A stretch of DNA of 64,000 nucleotides. Origin: G963691885 sp963691885 (lineage in GTDB: Bacteria; Pseudomonadota; Alphaproteobacteria; UBA8366; Aestuariispiraceae). Shown here piece after piece: positions 1-8,472 of this stretch. Location of the stretch: contig OY829843.1 of the NCBI GenBank assembly GCA_963691885.1, positions 1,674,001 through 1,738,000 of the forward strand, read 5' to 3'. The position numbers were made by a program, and so were the translations under genes. Under the pieces are notes generated by a model that was given only the letters and a program-made list of their open reading frames with translations, had not been told where the DNA came from and searched no databases. Within the stretch, counting starts at the first letter, position 1, and every line of letters starts with the position of its first letter.

Positions 1-486
1 GTCGTTCAGCCAGCGCGGTACCGAGGCCTGCAAAATACCCTTGCCCTTGCCTGTTACAACCAGAACACAGCGCTTCCCGGCCCAATGCGAATGGGTAATG
101 AAGCTGTTCAGGACGTGATGGGCTGAGTCCTGCGTGTGTCCGTGCAGATCGATGCGCGCCTCTATCGCCAGTTTGCCTCTTTTCAGGCGTTCGGCAGTCC
201 GCTTGTCCACACCGGGGGCCTTGCCGATCTCAAGGGGTTCCGGTTTTCGGGATACAGGCGCAGCGGGGGCAGACGGGGGTACCGATCGGGTCATTGGTGG
301 ACCTGATTTTTTCTTGGATTTCTTGCCAGTCGAGAGCGATCCGGGGTCTGTCGTCGGGTTAAGCGCTGAATCAATTTGATGGATGGCAACATCCCGCGAT
401 GCCAGCGGTTTGATGGAGTCAGTAACAGCCCGCCAAAGGGCCGTGCCCTCCTTATCAGGGTGTTTATCTGACTTTCTTCGTGCCAT
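1..486 (-). CDS. Smr domain protein, C-terminus cut by window edge
   Basis: The frame opens with ATG at 486 and is still open at base 1, so about 162 N-terminal and central residues are visible. The first 90 or so are basic and Pro/Ser-rich, a linker typical of bacterial Smr proteins. From about residue 105 the Smr core begins with the IDLHGHTQ motif (LDLHG-type) and continues to VVTGKGKG, the conserved TGKG element. Smr domains are found in MutS2 C-termini and in stand-alone proteins and have nucleic-acid nicking or RNA-cleaving activity in characterised members; no substrate can be named here. It starts 24 nt after lutC ends and is the last gene seen in the tim44-mltA operon, where Smr genes commonly sit in alphaproteobacteria. 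Confidence 0.85.
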   Translation of the reverse strand, partial: MARRKSDKHPDKEGTALWRAVTDSIKPLASRDVAIHQIDSALNPTTDPGSLSTGKKSKKKSGPPMTRSVPPSAPAAPVSRKPEPLEIGKAPGVDKRTAERLKRGKLAIEARIDLHGHTQDSAHHVLNSFITHSHWAGKRCVLVVTGKGKGILQASVPRWLND

Positions 487-510
487 AGGACGACAAATAG
501 CAGAACAGGG

Positions 511-1182
511 TCAGGAATCGTCAACCATGATTATGTGGAGGCGTCTGGGCCCATGAGCACCCAGATAAATCGTTTGCTCAATATCGCCTGTTCGCGACGG
601 GCCCGTGATCAGGTTGACCGCACGGGGCATCATGCCTCTCTTCCGCACCATATCCCACCCGTCTTCATACGCACCCTTAACTTCAGACGAGCGAATCAGC
701 ACGATATGAGTTTCAGGCAGAAAATTCAGCGTAATCGGGCTTTCAGCACCGGAACCCATGAAGAGCGTTCCTGTCTCGGCTACACCACAGACCCCGCGCG
801 ATAGGCCAACTACATCTGACTCATCACTGATACCCTCTGTAACAGTAACAGAAGGTGTGTGTTCCCAGGAAATCGACTGTAATTCCGGATGGGGCGCCAT
901 CTTGAATGCGGCGGGAAGGTTCTCGCTGGCGAGATAATCACTGATCGCCTGAGGCACAGCGGTATCGTCCGCGACCCGCGCAACCGTTGCATTCACCTTC
1001 TGTGCCTGGCGGGTGAAGAGATCAATCAGACCTTCCTGATCCAGATTGACTCGGTCCGGAATGATACCGCGGCCCTTTTTGGCGATACGGGCTTCAAGGG
1101 CCGACGCGTCCTGGCGATCCGGCGCGCCAGCGGCGTTCAGGCCAGAACGGATCTGACCCAGGATCATTGCCCGGCTGCTCAT
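511..1182 (-). CDS. lutC: Lactate utilization protein C (LUD domain)
   Basis: A 223-residue LutC/YkgG-family LUD-domain protein, one of three parts of the LutABC complex that oxidises L-lactate to pyruvate in the cytoplasm. The N-terminus (MSSRAMILGQIRSGL) is the usual helical opening, and the C-terminal half carries the LUD-type stretch GLSRGVCGVAETGTLF followed by LPETHIVLI. Length is normal for the family. Its ATG overlaps the lutB stop by 4 nt (ATGA), which indicates translational coupling. A lactate role is established for Bacillus, Shewanella and other lutABC operons; here it is inferred from family and gene order. No lactate permease lies in the window. Confidence 0.92.
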   Translation of the reverse strand: MSSRAMILGQIRSGLNAAGAPDRQDASALEARIAKKGRGIIPDRVNLDQEGLIDLFTRQAQKVNATVARVADDTAVPQAISDYLASENLPAAFKMAPHPELQSISWEHTPSVTVTEGISDESDVVGLSRGVCGVAETGTLFMGSGAESPITLNFLPETHIVLIRSSEVKGAYEDGWDMVRKRGMMPRAVNLITGPSRTGDIEQTIYLGAHGPRRLHIIMVDDS

Positions 1183-2639
1183 GCGTCTATCCCCGCACTC
1201 TGTTTATTCGCGCTGGGTTTGCGACGCCCGTTGCGGGCGGACCACTGATCCTGAAAGGTCGAGCCGGTCGGCGCGGGCAAATCACGATAGGTTGTCCAAC
1301 CGGACGCGAGCGGCGCGGAGGCAAGCCTTCCTTTACCACCTGCCATGCTGCGCAATACAAAAGATCCGATACGGCTGGCAGCGCGGTAGAGCATGGGTTT
1401 TTTGGCAAAGAACCCCCAGACATCCAGCCCCGCGCGCACGGCTGGCGGGGCAAGACCGGCCTCGAATTCCTGAACCCTATAATGGCGCATCATTTTCGGC
1501 AGCGGGATCCGCATCGGGCAGACCTCTTCACATCGCCCACAGGCGGTTGAGGCATTGGGCAGATGGCCCGCCTCATCCACACCCAAAAATGTGGGCGTCA
1601 GGACAGATCCGATCGGGCCTGGATACACCCAGCCATAAGAATGACCACCAACTGCGTGATAGACGGGGCAATGGTTCATACAGGCACCACAGCGAATGCA
1701 TCGCAACGCATCCTGAAATTCTGATCCCAAAAGCTTGGATCGACCATTGTCCAAAATGACCACATGGTACTTTTCAGGACCGTCCGGGTCATTAGACCGT
1801 TTCGGCCCTGTAGAGAAAGTTGTATAGGCCGAGAATTCCTGACCGGTCGCCGAACGGGCAAGCACCCGCAAAATGGAGGACGCATCTTCAAGGGTCGGAA
1901 TGACTTTTTCGATCGAGGCGACCACGACATGGGTTTTCGCCATTGTCTGGGTGAGGTCACCATTCCCTTCATTGGTCACAATCACACTGGATCCGGATTC
2001 AGCGATCAGAAAATTCGCCCCGGTAATGCCGACCTGCGCCTGACCATATTGGGTCCGCAAGACTTCGCGCGCCTCATTCAACAGGTTGGAAGGTTCGGTC
2101 AGAGGACGATCAGGATCCAGATGCTGATGTTCCTCACGAAAAGCGTCTTCCACCTCTTCCCGCAGGACATGCACGGCCGGCGCGATAATATGGCTCGGCG
2201 GTTCCTGCCGAAGCTGGACGATATACTCGCCAAGATCAGTTTCCAGCGCCCGAATGCCTGCCCCTTCCAGTGCTTCATTAAGCGCGATCTCCTCGGCAAT
2301 CATGCTCTTGCCCTTGGTGACAAGCTTTGCGTCTTCGTCCTGGCAGATTTTCAGGATGATCTCGCGCGCTTCAGCGGCATCGCGCGCCCAATGGACTATT
2401 GCACCAGCCTCGGTCGCGTTCTTTTCATAAATCTCAAGATAATGGTCGAGATTGGCCAATGTGTGATTTTTGAGGTCGCGCGCCTGATCCCGCAGCGCTT
2501 CAAATTCCGGAATATCTGCAGCCGCCGCTTTTCGGCGTTCAATAAAACCGACCTTCATCTGCGACAGGGCAGATTGGAGATTTTCGTTTTTCAGCGCTTC
2601 CTTGGCATTTTCCTTGAAGGCACGGCTTGTCGGATCCAT
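1179..2639 (-). CDS. lutB: Lactate utilization iron-sulfur protein B
   Basis: A 486-residue LutB/YkgF protein: an N-terminal LUD domain (about residues 60-300, with GITGANFLIAESGS) followed by a ferredoxin-like domain. Two cysteine clusters are visible, C314-x2-C317-x2-C320-x3-C324 and C367-x2-C370-x3-C374, expected to bind two 4Fe-4S clusters. The C-terminal region has the family DUF3390-like tail. It should carry electrons between the lactate-oxidising centre and the respiratory chain. The start ATG shares one base with the lutA stop (TGATG), and the 3' end overlaps lutC, so the three genes are translationally linked. Confidence 0.94.
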   Translation of the reverse strand: MDPTSRAFKENAKEALKNENLQSALSQMKVGFIERRKAAAADIPEFEALRDQARDLKNHTLANLDHYLEIYEKNATEAGAIVHWARDAAEAREIILKICQDEDAKLVTKGKSMIAEEIALNEALEGAGIRALETDLGEYIVQLRQEPPSHIIAPAVHVLREEVEDAFREEHQHLDPDRPLTEPSNLLNEAREVLRTQYGQAQVGITGANFLIAESGSSVIVTNEGNGDLTQTMAKTHVVVASIEKVIPTLEDASSILRVLARSATGQEFSAYTTFSTGPKRSNDPDGPEKYHVVILDNGRSKLLGSEFQDALRCIRCGACMNHCPVYHAVGGHSYGWVYPGPIGSVLTPTFLGVDEAGHLPNASTACGRCEEVCPMRIPLPKMMRHYRVQEFEAGLAPPAVRAGLDVWGFFAKKPMLYRAASRIGSFVLRSMAGGKGRLASAPLASGWTTYRDLPAPTGSTFQDQWSARNGRRKPSANKQSAGIDA

Positions 2640-3442
2640 CAGTCATGTCCTCCTGTCTGCGCTGGCGCTTCGGCGATTGCCGGTTCATCGCCCATATCAG
2701 CCAAAACCTCTGCAACATGGCGAACCTGAATGCCATGCCCCTCGCGATGCAGTTTTCCTGCCATATTCATCAAACATCCCATATCACCGGCCAGAAGCGT
2801 GTCGGCACCGGTCGCCAGAATCTCTTCGGTCTTGTCACCGACCATCTTGTTGGAGATATCCGGATATTTCACACAGAACGTCCCGCCAAAGCCACAACAC
2901 ACCTCGGCACCAGGCAATTCACGAATATGCAGGCCGTCGACAGAGTTCAACAGCTGCCTTGGTTGTTCCTTTACCTTCAGCTCCCGCAGGCCAGAGCAAC
3001 TATCATGATAGGTTATGACGCCATCATAGGACGCCTCAACAGAGGAAACGCCCAATACATCTACAAGAAAGGACATCAGTTCGCGGGTTTTGCCCGCCAG
3101 TTCAATCGCTTTTGGCCCCAGCACGGGATCGTCCGCAAACAGAACCGGATAATGCTCATGGATCATACCTGCACAGGACCCGGACGGCGCGACAACATAG
3201 TCAAAACCCTCAAAGGCCCGGATTATCCCCTCGGCCACAGCGGCCGATCCTTTCAGATCACCGGAATTATAAGCGGGCTGGCCACAACAAGGCTGATCAA
3301 GCGGGACGGAAACCTCACATCCCGCATCTTCGAGCAGTTTGATCGCCGCAAACCCGACCTGTGGCCGGAACATATCCACCAAACAGGTAACAAACAGCCC
3401 GACCCTCAGGCCGGATCCCGTTGATTGTGCCTCTTGCGCCAT
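2639..3442 (-). CDS. lutA: Lactate utilization protein A (CCG-domain oxidoreductase)
   Basis: LutA/YkgE family, about 267 residues, with the two cysteine-rich CCG domains: one around the DQPCCGQPAYN motif near residue 60, the other around EVCCGFGGTFCVKYPDIS in the C-terminal half. These domains bind Fe-S clusters in heterodisulfide-reductase-like and glycolate-oxidase-like proteins. The start chosen is ATG at 3442 (MAQEAQSTGSGLRVGLF), preceded by a GGGGA ribosome site; ATGs at 3448 and 3484 are also in frame. There is no room for a strong separate promoter between mltA and this gene, so the lut genes are probably read from the tim44-mltA transcript. Confidence 0.92.
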   Translation of the reverse strand: MAQEAQSTGSGLRVGLFVTCLVDMFRPQVGFAAIKLLEDAGCEVSVPLDQPCCGQPAYNSGDLKGSAAVAEGIIRAFEGFDYVVAPSGSCAGMIHEHYPVLFADDPVLGPKAIELAGKTRELMSFLVDVLGVSSVEASYDGVITYHDSCSGLRELKVKEQPRQLLNSVDGLHIRELPGAEVCCGFGGTFCVKYPDISNKMVGDKTEEILATGADTLLAGDMGCLMNMAGKLHREGHGIQVRHVAEVLADMGDEPAIAEAPAQTGGHD

Positions 3443-3504
3443 TTCCATCCCCAAATTGGTATTACCACTTAGGAATACGACCAACGCGAATTCTTGGCAA
3501 TGTT

Positions 3505-4800
3505 TTAAAAGTCGCGATTGACGCGTTCAGCCGCTGCTTTGGGCAAGAGCAGATAGTAATCACCACGGCTTTTCATGCTGCCGGCATATTTCAGCGCTTC
3601 CGCCCCAAAGCCCCAAAAAAAATCGCCGCGAACAGGCCCTTTGATCGCACCGCCCGTATCCTGAGCCATCAGAAGACGCTGCAGCGGCTTTTCAGGGTCC
3701 CGTGGCCAAACCGTGTCCAGCCAGACAGGCACCCCCATCGGAATGAATTTTCGGTCAACCGCAATACTGCGACCCGGTGTCAGAGCAACACCCTCTGCAC
3801 CGATCGGACCGTCGCCCTTGAGAATTCGAAAGAACACGTAACGGGGATTCTCATAGAGCAAACTCGACGCCTGATCCGGGTTTTCCTGCATCCAGCCCCG
3901 AATGCCATCCCAGGACGCCTGATGCAGTTCCAGTTCGCCCCGGTCAATCAATGCACGTCCGATAGAGCGATAGGGCTGACCGTTATGGCCATCAAACCCG
4001 ATCCTGACGACCCGCCCGTCTGGCAACGTGACACGACCGGAACCCTGAACCTGAAGCAGGAAAACATCGATAGGGTCCCGCGCCCAGAACAGCTCCAACC
4101 CTTTGCCATCCAGATGGCCGGTTTCCAGCGTTGATCGTTCGGGATAGGGGATAAAGCGGCCGTCTTCGACCCGGCCAATTACGGTCTTGCCTTTCAGATC
4201 TGGATTAAAGACTCCCAGATCCGCAATCACATGATCATCGGGTCGGCGATAAATCGGATAGCGATAATCTTCATCCGGTATCCCACTGGCGCTTAAATCC
4301 GCCTCAAAATAACCCGTAAAGAGGCCCTTGGTTTCACCGCGATCACTGGCCTGAAACGGAACCAGTTCGGTTTCAAAAAGGGTCCGGATTTCAGGGTCAC
4401 GTGCCTTATAGCCTGATGCATCCAGTACGCCACAGACCCCGTGCCAGTCGCCGGCTTTCATAACAATTGCACCGGTCCCGACATCACGTCCAGCGGGCAG
4501 CGCAAGGAAACGCTGACAAGACCTTTGGATCGCCGGCAAGATCTGACCCAGCTGATCATCGGACCATCCCGGTAAATCAGAAAACCCCAGTTCAGCCAGG
4601 ACAAGTGTCGGCTCTGCCGGAACCTCTGGCACATCAAGCGGTTTTGTATCGGTTTCCTGTGGGGATTCAGCCGTTACTTCCGGTGTTTCCGGGGCCGCAT
4701 CGGGGGCTGCAGCCCCCTCGTCCTTGCTGTCACAGGCAACAAGAAGAAGACAAGCGAATCCAGCGACAGTACCGGACAGGCATTTGAGAATTTTCGGCAT
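3505..4800 (-). CDS. mltA: Membrane-bound lytic murein transglycosylase A
   Basis: MltA cleaves the glycan strand of peptidoglycan between MurNAc and GlcNAc, forming 1,6-anhydro ends. The start chosen at 4800 gives MPKILKCLSGTVAG..., a lipoprotein signal with lipobox LLVAC, so the protein should be anchored by Cys to the outer membrane; the frame could extend to ATG at 4842. The mature part has an Asp/Glu/Pro-rich linker, the MltA domain (GLFTGYFEADLSAS; FFLVQ-like VFLLQVQGSGRV; YENPRYVFFR) and the C-terminal 3D domain with MAQDTGGAIKGPVRGDFFWG, which holds the conserved catalytic-region aspartates. It lies 55-100 nt after the tim44-like gene in the same operon. Confidence 0.94.
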   Translation of the reverse strand: MPKILKCLSGTVAGFACLLLVACDSKDEGAAAPDAAPETPEVTAESPQETDTKPLDVPEVPAEPTLVLAELGFSDLPGWSDDQLGQILPAIQRSCQRFLALPAGRDVGTGAIVMKAGDWHGVCGVLDASGYKARDPEIRTLFETELVPFQASDRGETKGLFTGYFEADLSASGIPDEDYRYPIYRRPDDHVIADLGVFNPDLKGKTVIGRVEDGRFIPYPERSTLETGHLDGKGLELFWARDPIDVFLLQVQGSGRVTLPDGRVVRIGFDGHNGQPYRSIGRALIDRGELELHQASWDGIRGWMQENPDQASSLLYENPRYVFFRILKGDGPIGAEGVALTPGRSIAVDRKFIPMGVPVWLDTVWPRDPEKPLQRLLMAQDTGGAIKGPVRGDFFWGFGAEALKYAGSMKSRGDYYLLLPKAAAERVNRDF

Positions 4801-4897
4801 TTTTTCAACAAGCATCATCGGAGTACCGCATCTTTGGACCATGAAAATATGGCAAAATCGCGGTCTCCATAACGCTTCATATGCGAAGCAATGTCGC

Positions 4898-5596
4898 CTA
4901 GTTTGAACTGCGTGTTGCCGCGAGAAGCCAGTTCGGATCTCTGGATCTTGTATCCCGGCTGAAAGCCCAGATATCGGTCACCGATGTGATCTTGTTCGGG
5001 TCTCCATCGATTACCTGGCCATCCGCGTCGTACAAAGCATGAGCCTGCTGCGACACAAACTTCACAGTAACCAGGGCTGTCGTCCCTTCCATCTTCGCTT
5101 CAAGAATATCAGCACCATCAATGCCGATCAGAACTTCTTCCAATCGATGACCCTTGTCCGCACGGTCTGCAATCGCAGCCAAGAAGGGATCAAGCACACT
5201 GTCATCCAGCAAATTCCGCAGGGTATCTTCGTCCCCTTGAGAATATGCACCCAGGATCATTTCAAAGGCTATTTTGGCGCCGTTCAAAAACTCACCGGAT
5301 TCAAATGACGGGTCTGCAACTGTGATCTGGGTAAGACCGGCATCGAGGGGCCCTTCCGCCCGGTCGCTTTCATGGCCTGGAATCTGATCTTCTGAACCGC
5401 GGTTCCCCCTCGGGAGCTGAACAACAGTATCATCGTCCTGATCCGCTTTTTCAGCATCACGAGAGATGCCAAACGGATCAGCCGGGGGCGGCTCCTGATG
5501 CCCGGTGCGCTTGCCCAGCACATTGCCCAATCTGAAAATCAGAAACAGAGCAACACCGCCAAAAATCAGGATATCGAGAAACCCAAATCCACCCAT
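4898..5596 (-). CDS. Tim44-like domain protein
   Basis: A 232-residue protein with one N-terminal membrane segment (FLDILIFGGVALFLIFRLGNVLG, residues 5-27), an acidic linker and a C-terminal Tim44-like domain (about residues 90-230; FLNGAKIAFEMILGAYSQGD and VKFVSQQAHALYDADG). Bacterial Tim44-domain proteins (TimA in Caulobacter) are inner-membrane proteins related to the mitochondrial import motor subunit Tim44; their bacterial role is poorly defined. The start has an AGGA ribosome site 9 nt upstream. It is the first gene of the minus-strand operon running into mltA, and its promoter must lie in the 322-nt gap shared with fxsA. Confidence 0.9.
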   Translation of the reverse strand: MGGFGFLDILIFGGVALFLIFRLGNVLGKRTGHQEPPPADPFGISRDAEKADQDDDTVVQLPRGNRGSEDQIPGHESDRAEGPLDAGLTQITVADPSFESGEFLNGAKIAFEMILGAYSQGDEDTLRNLLDDSVLDPFLAAIADRADKGHRLEEVLIGIDGADILEAKMEGTTALVTVKFVSQQAHALYDADGQVIDGDPNKITSVTDIWAFSRDTRSRDPNWLLAATRSSN

Positions 5597-5918
5597 TGAA
5601 ACCAGTCCTGTTTAGAAAACCATACTGTACTCTACGCTCCGTCAGTCTGAACCGTTTAGTTTAGACGAGAGGAAACGCGGCTCAAAGCCGCTCTTCTTAT
5701 TGTTATAGATAGTATTTCTTTCAAAGACTCAAGGGATCTGGCCTCTGATAGTGGCAAGAGGCCGCATTTAATCTGCGGTTTTCACCGCCAGAGGCCGGAA
5801 AAGCCTATGAAATCACTGTTTGGGGCTGATTTCATGAATATTTACCATTGAAGGGGATTTGCATCATGCCCACTCTTATTGTGCGAAACGACAAAACAGC
5901 GAGAGATGAGCGACAACC
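5597..5918. promoter_or_regulatory. Divergent intergenic region with multiple hairpins
   Basis: This 322-nt gap separates the divergent tim44-like gene and fxsA and should hold both promoters. On the plus strand it contains hairpin 5677-5691 (GCGGCT, loop CAA, AGCCGC) followed by a T-rich stretch. CTGGCCTCTG (5738-5747) can pair either with AGAGGCC at 5757-5763 or with CAGAGGCCGG at 5789-5798; CCGCA/TGCGG forms a small hairpin at 5762-5778. ATGAAATCA/TGATTTCAT forms a 9-bp stem at 5807-5835. Two very short frames follow, 5808-5852 (14 codons) and 5866-5931 (21 codons, preceded by AAGGGG), the second overlapping the fxsA start. No known riboswitch class is recognised. Confidence 0.45.
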
Positions 5919-6512
5919 ATGGGCGGCCTGATATTATTCCTTATTTTGTTTGGCATTCCAGCCATAGAGATCGGGTTGTTCGTTCTGATCGGTGGGGAAA
6001 TTGGCGTCTGGTCAACCCTTGGCGTTGTGTTGTTGACAGCAATCGTGGGGACCGCACTCGTCCGCGCGCAAGGCCTTTCTGTCATTCGTGAACTCAATGG
6101 TAATATGGAGCGCGGTGAGCTTCCCATTTCCGCTATGGTTTCGGGTGTTTGTCTGGTGCTTGCAGGTATCCTCCTTGTCACGCCAGGTTTCATGACCGAC
6201 GCAATCGGCTTTATCCTTTTAATTCCCTGGACCCGAAACCTACTGGGTGCCGGTCTGGTGACTGGATTGGCAAAGCACGGCACGTTCCGCACGTTCAGTG
6301 CCGGTGGTGCCACCTATTCCGATCGGTACGGGCCAGGGGGACCCGGTCGGGGCCCCACAATTGATGGCGAATATGAAGATGTTAGCGCTGCCAACAGCAA
6401 CACAGCAGGGGCCTCTGCAACCCAATCTGAAGGCAGCGAGACCCAGGTTGACGGTGTGAGAAAATCTCTCTCTAAGATGTCCGAAGAACCCGAGACAACA
6501 AAAACACCTTAA
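5919..6512 (+). CDS. fxsA: FxsA family inner-membrane protein
   Basis: A 197-residue FxsA-family protein. The first 120 residues contain the conserved membrane core: LFLILFGIPAIEIGLFVLIG, WSTLGVVLLTAIVGTALVRAQG and SGVCLVLAGILLVTPGFMTD, ending in a hydrophobic IGFILLIPWTRNLLG segment. The last 75 residues are polar, rich in Gly, Ser, Thr and Glu, and poorly conserved in the family. E. coli FxsA overproduction relieves exclusion of phage T7 by the F plasmid; its normal function is unknown. It heads a plus-strand group with a phosphatase 13 nt downstream and secB. The upstream gap contains unusual inverted repeats (see intergenic entry). Confidence 0.9.
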   Translation: MGGLILFLILFGIPAIEIGLFVLIGGEIGVWSTLGVVLLTAIVGTALVRAQGLSVIRELNGNMERGELPISAMVSGVCLVLAGILLVTPGFMTDAIGFILLIPWTRNLLGAGLVTGLAKHGTFRTFSAGGATYSDRYGPGGPGRGPTIDGEYEDVSAANSNTAGASATQSEGSETQVDGVRKSLSKMSEEPETTKTP

Positions 6513-6525
6513 CGAGGGAAGCCAT

Positions 6526-7092
6526 ATGATCCTGATCCGTCACGCGCAATCAGAGTTCAATGTTCTGTTTGCCAAAACCAGAACGGATCCAGGCATCCGC
6601 GACCCCAAAATTACGGATTTGGGTCGCCAGCAGGCCGAAGCAGCCAGTGACCAACTGGTCGATCAGGGCCTTACAGAAATTGTTGCAAGCCCCTATTACC
6701 GTACCCTCGAAACCGCTGAAATCCTGGCGCGGAATCTGAAGCTGCCAATCCGCGTAGATCCGCTGATCGGGGAGCATGCTGCCTACACATCCGATCTCGG
6801 CTCGCCTGTCAGCACTTTGCGAAACCGTTGGCCAGATATTGATTTTGACCACCTCCCCGAAAACTGGTGGCCCGATTTCATTGAGGCGGAACACCATGTC
6901 GATGCACGCAGCAGATTGTTCAGAGATCGGGTGCGGGCCCTCGAAAGAATTGATCACATTCTTGTTGTTAGCCATTGGGGCTTTATCCGGGCATTAACAG
7001 GCCATGAGATGCAAAACTGCGGAATGCTGAGATTTGATCCCCATGGTAACCATCCGGGCGGGGGTGTGGTTGTTGAACCCGCGCAAACATGA
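6526..7092 (+). CDS. Histidine phosphatase family protein
   Basis: A 188-residue phosphoglycerate-mutase-like (histidine phosphatase) protein. It opens directly with MILIRHAQSEFN, carrying the RH phospho-acceptor motif at residues 5-6. The second catalytic histidine lies in VSHWGFIRALTG near residue 150, and ASPYYRTLETAEIL is the usual core motif. The substrate cannot be inferred from sequence; family members act on sugar phosphates, nucleotides or phosphoproteins. A good ribosome site (GAGGGAAG) precedes the ATG. It lies between fxsA and secB in the same direction. Confidence 0.85.
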   Translation: MILIRHAQSEFNVLFAKTRTDPGIRDPKITDLGRQQAEAASDQLVDQGLTEIVASPYYRTLETAEILARNLKLPIRVDPLIGEHAAYTSDLGSPVSTLRNRWPDIDFDHLPENWWPDFIEAEHHVDARSRLFRDRVRALERIDHILVVSHWGFIRALTGHEMQNCGMLRFDPHGNHPGGGVVVEPAQT

Positions 7093-7155
7093 TAGCCCGA
7101 CGCACAACAATCCGGCTGGAAACGCCAACATCACGACAGATTAAAAGGTAATATT

Positions 7156-7710
7156 ATGAGCGATACTAACGACGCGGCGACAGGCGACGACGCATTGAAA
7201 CAGGCAGACGGGCAGGCTCAGGGTCAGGAACAAGCCGGCCCCCCGTTGATGATCGTTCATCAATACCTGAAGGATCTTTCCTTTGAAAACCCGTCGACAC
7301 CGGCCAGGCCCTATACGCCGGACCAAAAGACGGATGTGAACGTGAAAATCGATGTCACGGCCTCTCATCTCCAGGAACGGATGTTTGAAGTTGCCCTGCA
7401 TATCGAATTCAAAGCGACGGCGGAAGAAGATACGATTTACATGGGTGAATTGATCTATGCCTGCATTGTTCAAGTGGGTTCAGTGCGTCAGGAAGATCTT
7501 GAACCGCTTCTGTTGATCGAGGTCGCGAGGCAACTCTTCCCATACGCCCGTTCCATCGTTTCTTCGGCGGTTCAAAACGGCGGATTCCCACCCTTGTTGC
7601 TCGCCCCATTCGATTTTGTTCAGCTATACCGCCAACGGGTTGCGGCCCGCGCGGCGGAAACAAAATCTACTGAGGCGCCGGCCGACGGTCGCGCACCGGA
7701 ACAGGCCTGA
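7156..7710 (+). CDS. secB: Protein-export chaperone SecB
   Basis: SecB is a cytoplasmic tetrameric chaperone that keeps secretory preproteins unfolded and passes them to SecA. The core spans about residues 28-160: LMIVHQYLKDLSFENPSTP, FEVALHIEFKATAEEDTIYM, LIYACIVQVG and LLIEVARQLFPYARSIVS, with NGGFPPLLLAPFDFVQLYRQ near the end. The N- and C-terminal tails are acidic and Ala/Gln-rich, making it slightly longer (184 residues) than E. coli SecB (155), as is common in alphaproteobacteria. It converges on dnaQ with a 30-nt gap. Confidence 0.97.
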   Translation: MSDTNDAATGDDALKQADGQAQGQEQAGPPLMIVHQYLKDLSFENPSTPARPYTPDQKTDVNVKIDVTASHLQERMFEVALHIEFKATAEEDTIYMGELIYACIVQVGSVRQEDLEPLLLIEVARQLFPYARSIVSSAVQNGGFPPLLLAPFDFVQLYRQRVAARAAETKSTEAPADGRAPEQA

Positions 7711-7740
7711 CAGAAAGACCCGATTAATCAGAAACAGAGG

Positions 7741-8433
7741 TCAGGATCGATCCCAGATCGGGTTATCGATCCGTTCGAGCAGCTTGAGATGAGCGGCCTG
7801 TTCGGCCTCACTGAAATGGTGGGGTCTGGCCGGACGAAACACCCGCTCAATTGTGGGTGTCCCCGTGGCTCCGGCAAGATCATTTTCTGCACTGGATGAG
7901 CCGGCAAGTCCCAAGCCAATCTGTTTCCCACCCAGAAGTTCCAGATAAACTTCTGCCAGCAGTTCCGCGTCGAGCAGAGCACCGTGTTTGGTTCTGGACG
8001 AATTATCAATTCCGAACCGTGTGCAGAGCGCGTCCAAACTCGCCTGAGCGCCAGGATAACGCCGGCGTGCCATCGCGACTGTATCAACGGCCCGCTCCAT
8101 CGGCAGGGCGGGTCGCTTCAGCCGTTTAAATTCAGCATTGATGAACCCCATATCGAACTCAGCGTTATGAATGACCAGGGTCGCGTCGCCAATAAACGCC
8201 GCAAAAGCATCGGCGATATCCGCAAACACCGGATATTCAGCCAAAAACGCCTCTGAAAGCCCGTGTACCTGATACGCGCCATCAGGCATGTCCCGTTCCG
8301 GATTGATGTATTGATGATAGGTTCTGCCGCTCGGCATGTGGTTGATCAATTCAACGCAACCGATTTCCACTATGCGATCAAGACCCCGATGATCAAATCC
8401 GGTTGTTTCGGTATCGAGTACAATTTCACGCAT
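7741..8433 (-). CDS. dnaQ: DNA polymerase III epsilon subunit (3'-5' exonuclease)
   Basis: The proofreading subunit of the replicative polymerase, 230 residues. The three DEDDh exonuclease motifs are visible: Exo I LDTETTGFD (residues 6-14), Exo II IHNAEFDMGF (about 88-97) and Exo III with KHGALLDAELLA (about 147-158). The C-terminal 60 residues, after LLGGKQIGLGLA, form the expected segment contacting the alpha subunit. It lies immediately downstream of coaE on the minus strand (39-nt gap), the common alphaproteobacterial order near the origin. Confidence 0.96.
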   Translation of the reverse strand: MREIVLDTETTGFDHRGLDRIVEIGCVELINHMPSGRTYHQYINPERDMPDGAYQVHGLSEAFLAEYPVFADIADAFAAFIGDATLVIHNAEFDMGFINAEFKRLKRPALPMERAVDTVAMARRRYPGAQASLDALCTRFGIDNSSRTKHGALLDAELLAEVYLELLGGKQIGLGLAGSSSAENDLAGATGTPTIERVFRPARPHHFSEAEQAAHLKLLERIDNPIWDRS

Positions 8434-8472
8434 GGAAGGGCCCTAACTGACTGCGGATTGCTAATACCGAGT

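Noticed and set aside
1764..2729. A long open frame (321 codons) on the plus strand opposite lutB
   Set aside because: The minus strand encodes the LUD and Fe-S domains with all cysteine motifs. The plus-strand translation has no recognisable motif and is a by-product of codon bias.
2627..3424. A 265-codon plus-strand frame opposite lutA
   Set aside because: lutA on the minus strand carries both CCG motifs; the plus frame shows no family similarity.
5738..5798. 6S RNA or 4.5S SRP RNA in the fxsA leader
   Set aside because: The hairpin pattern lacks the long closing stem and central bubble of 6S RNA and the conserved apical loop of SRP RNA; kept only as an unnamed structured region.
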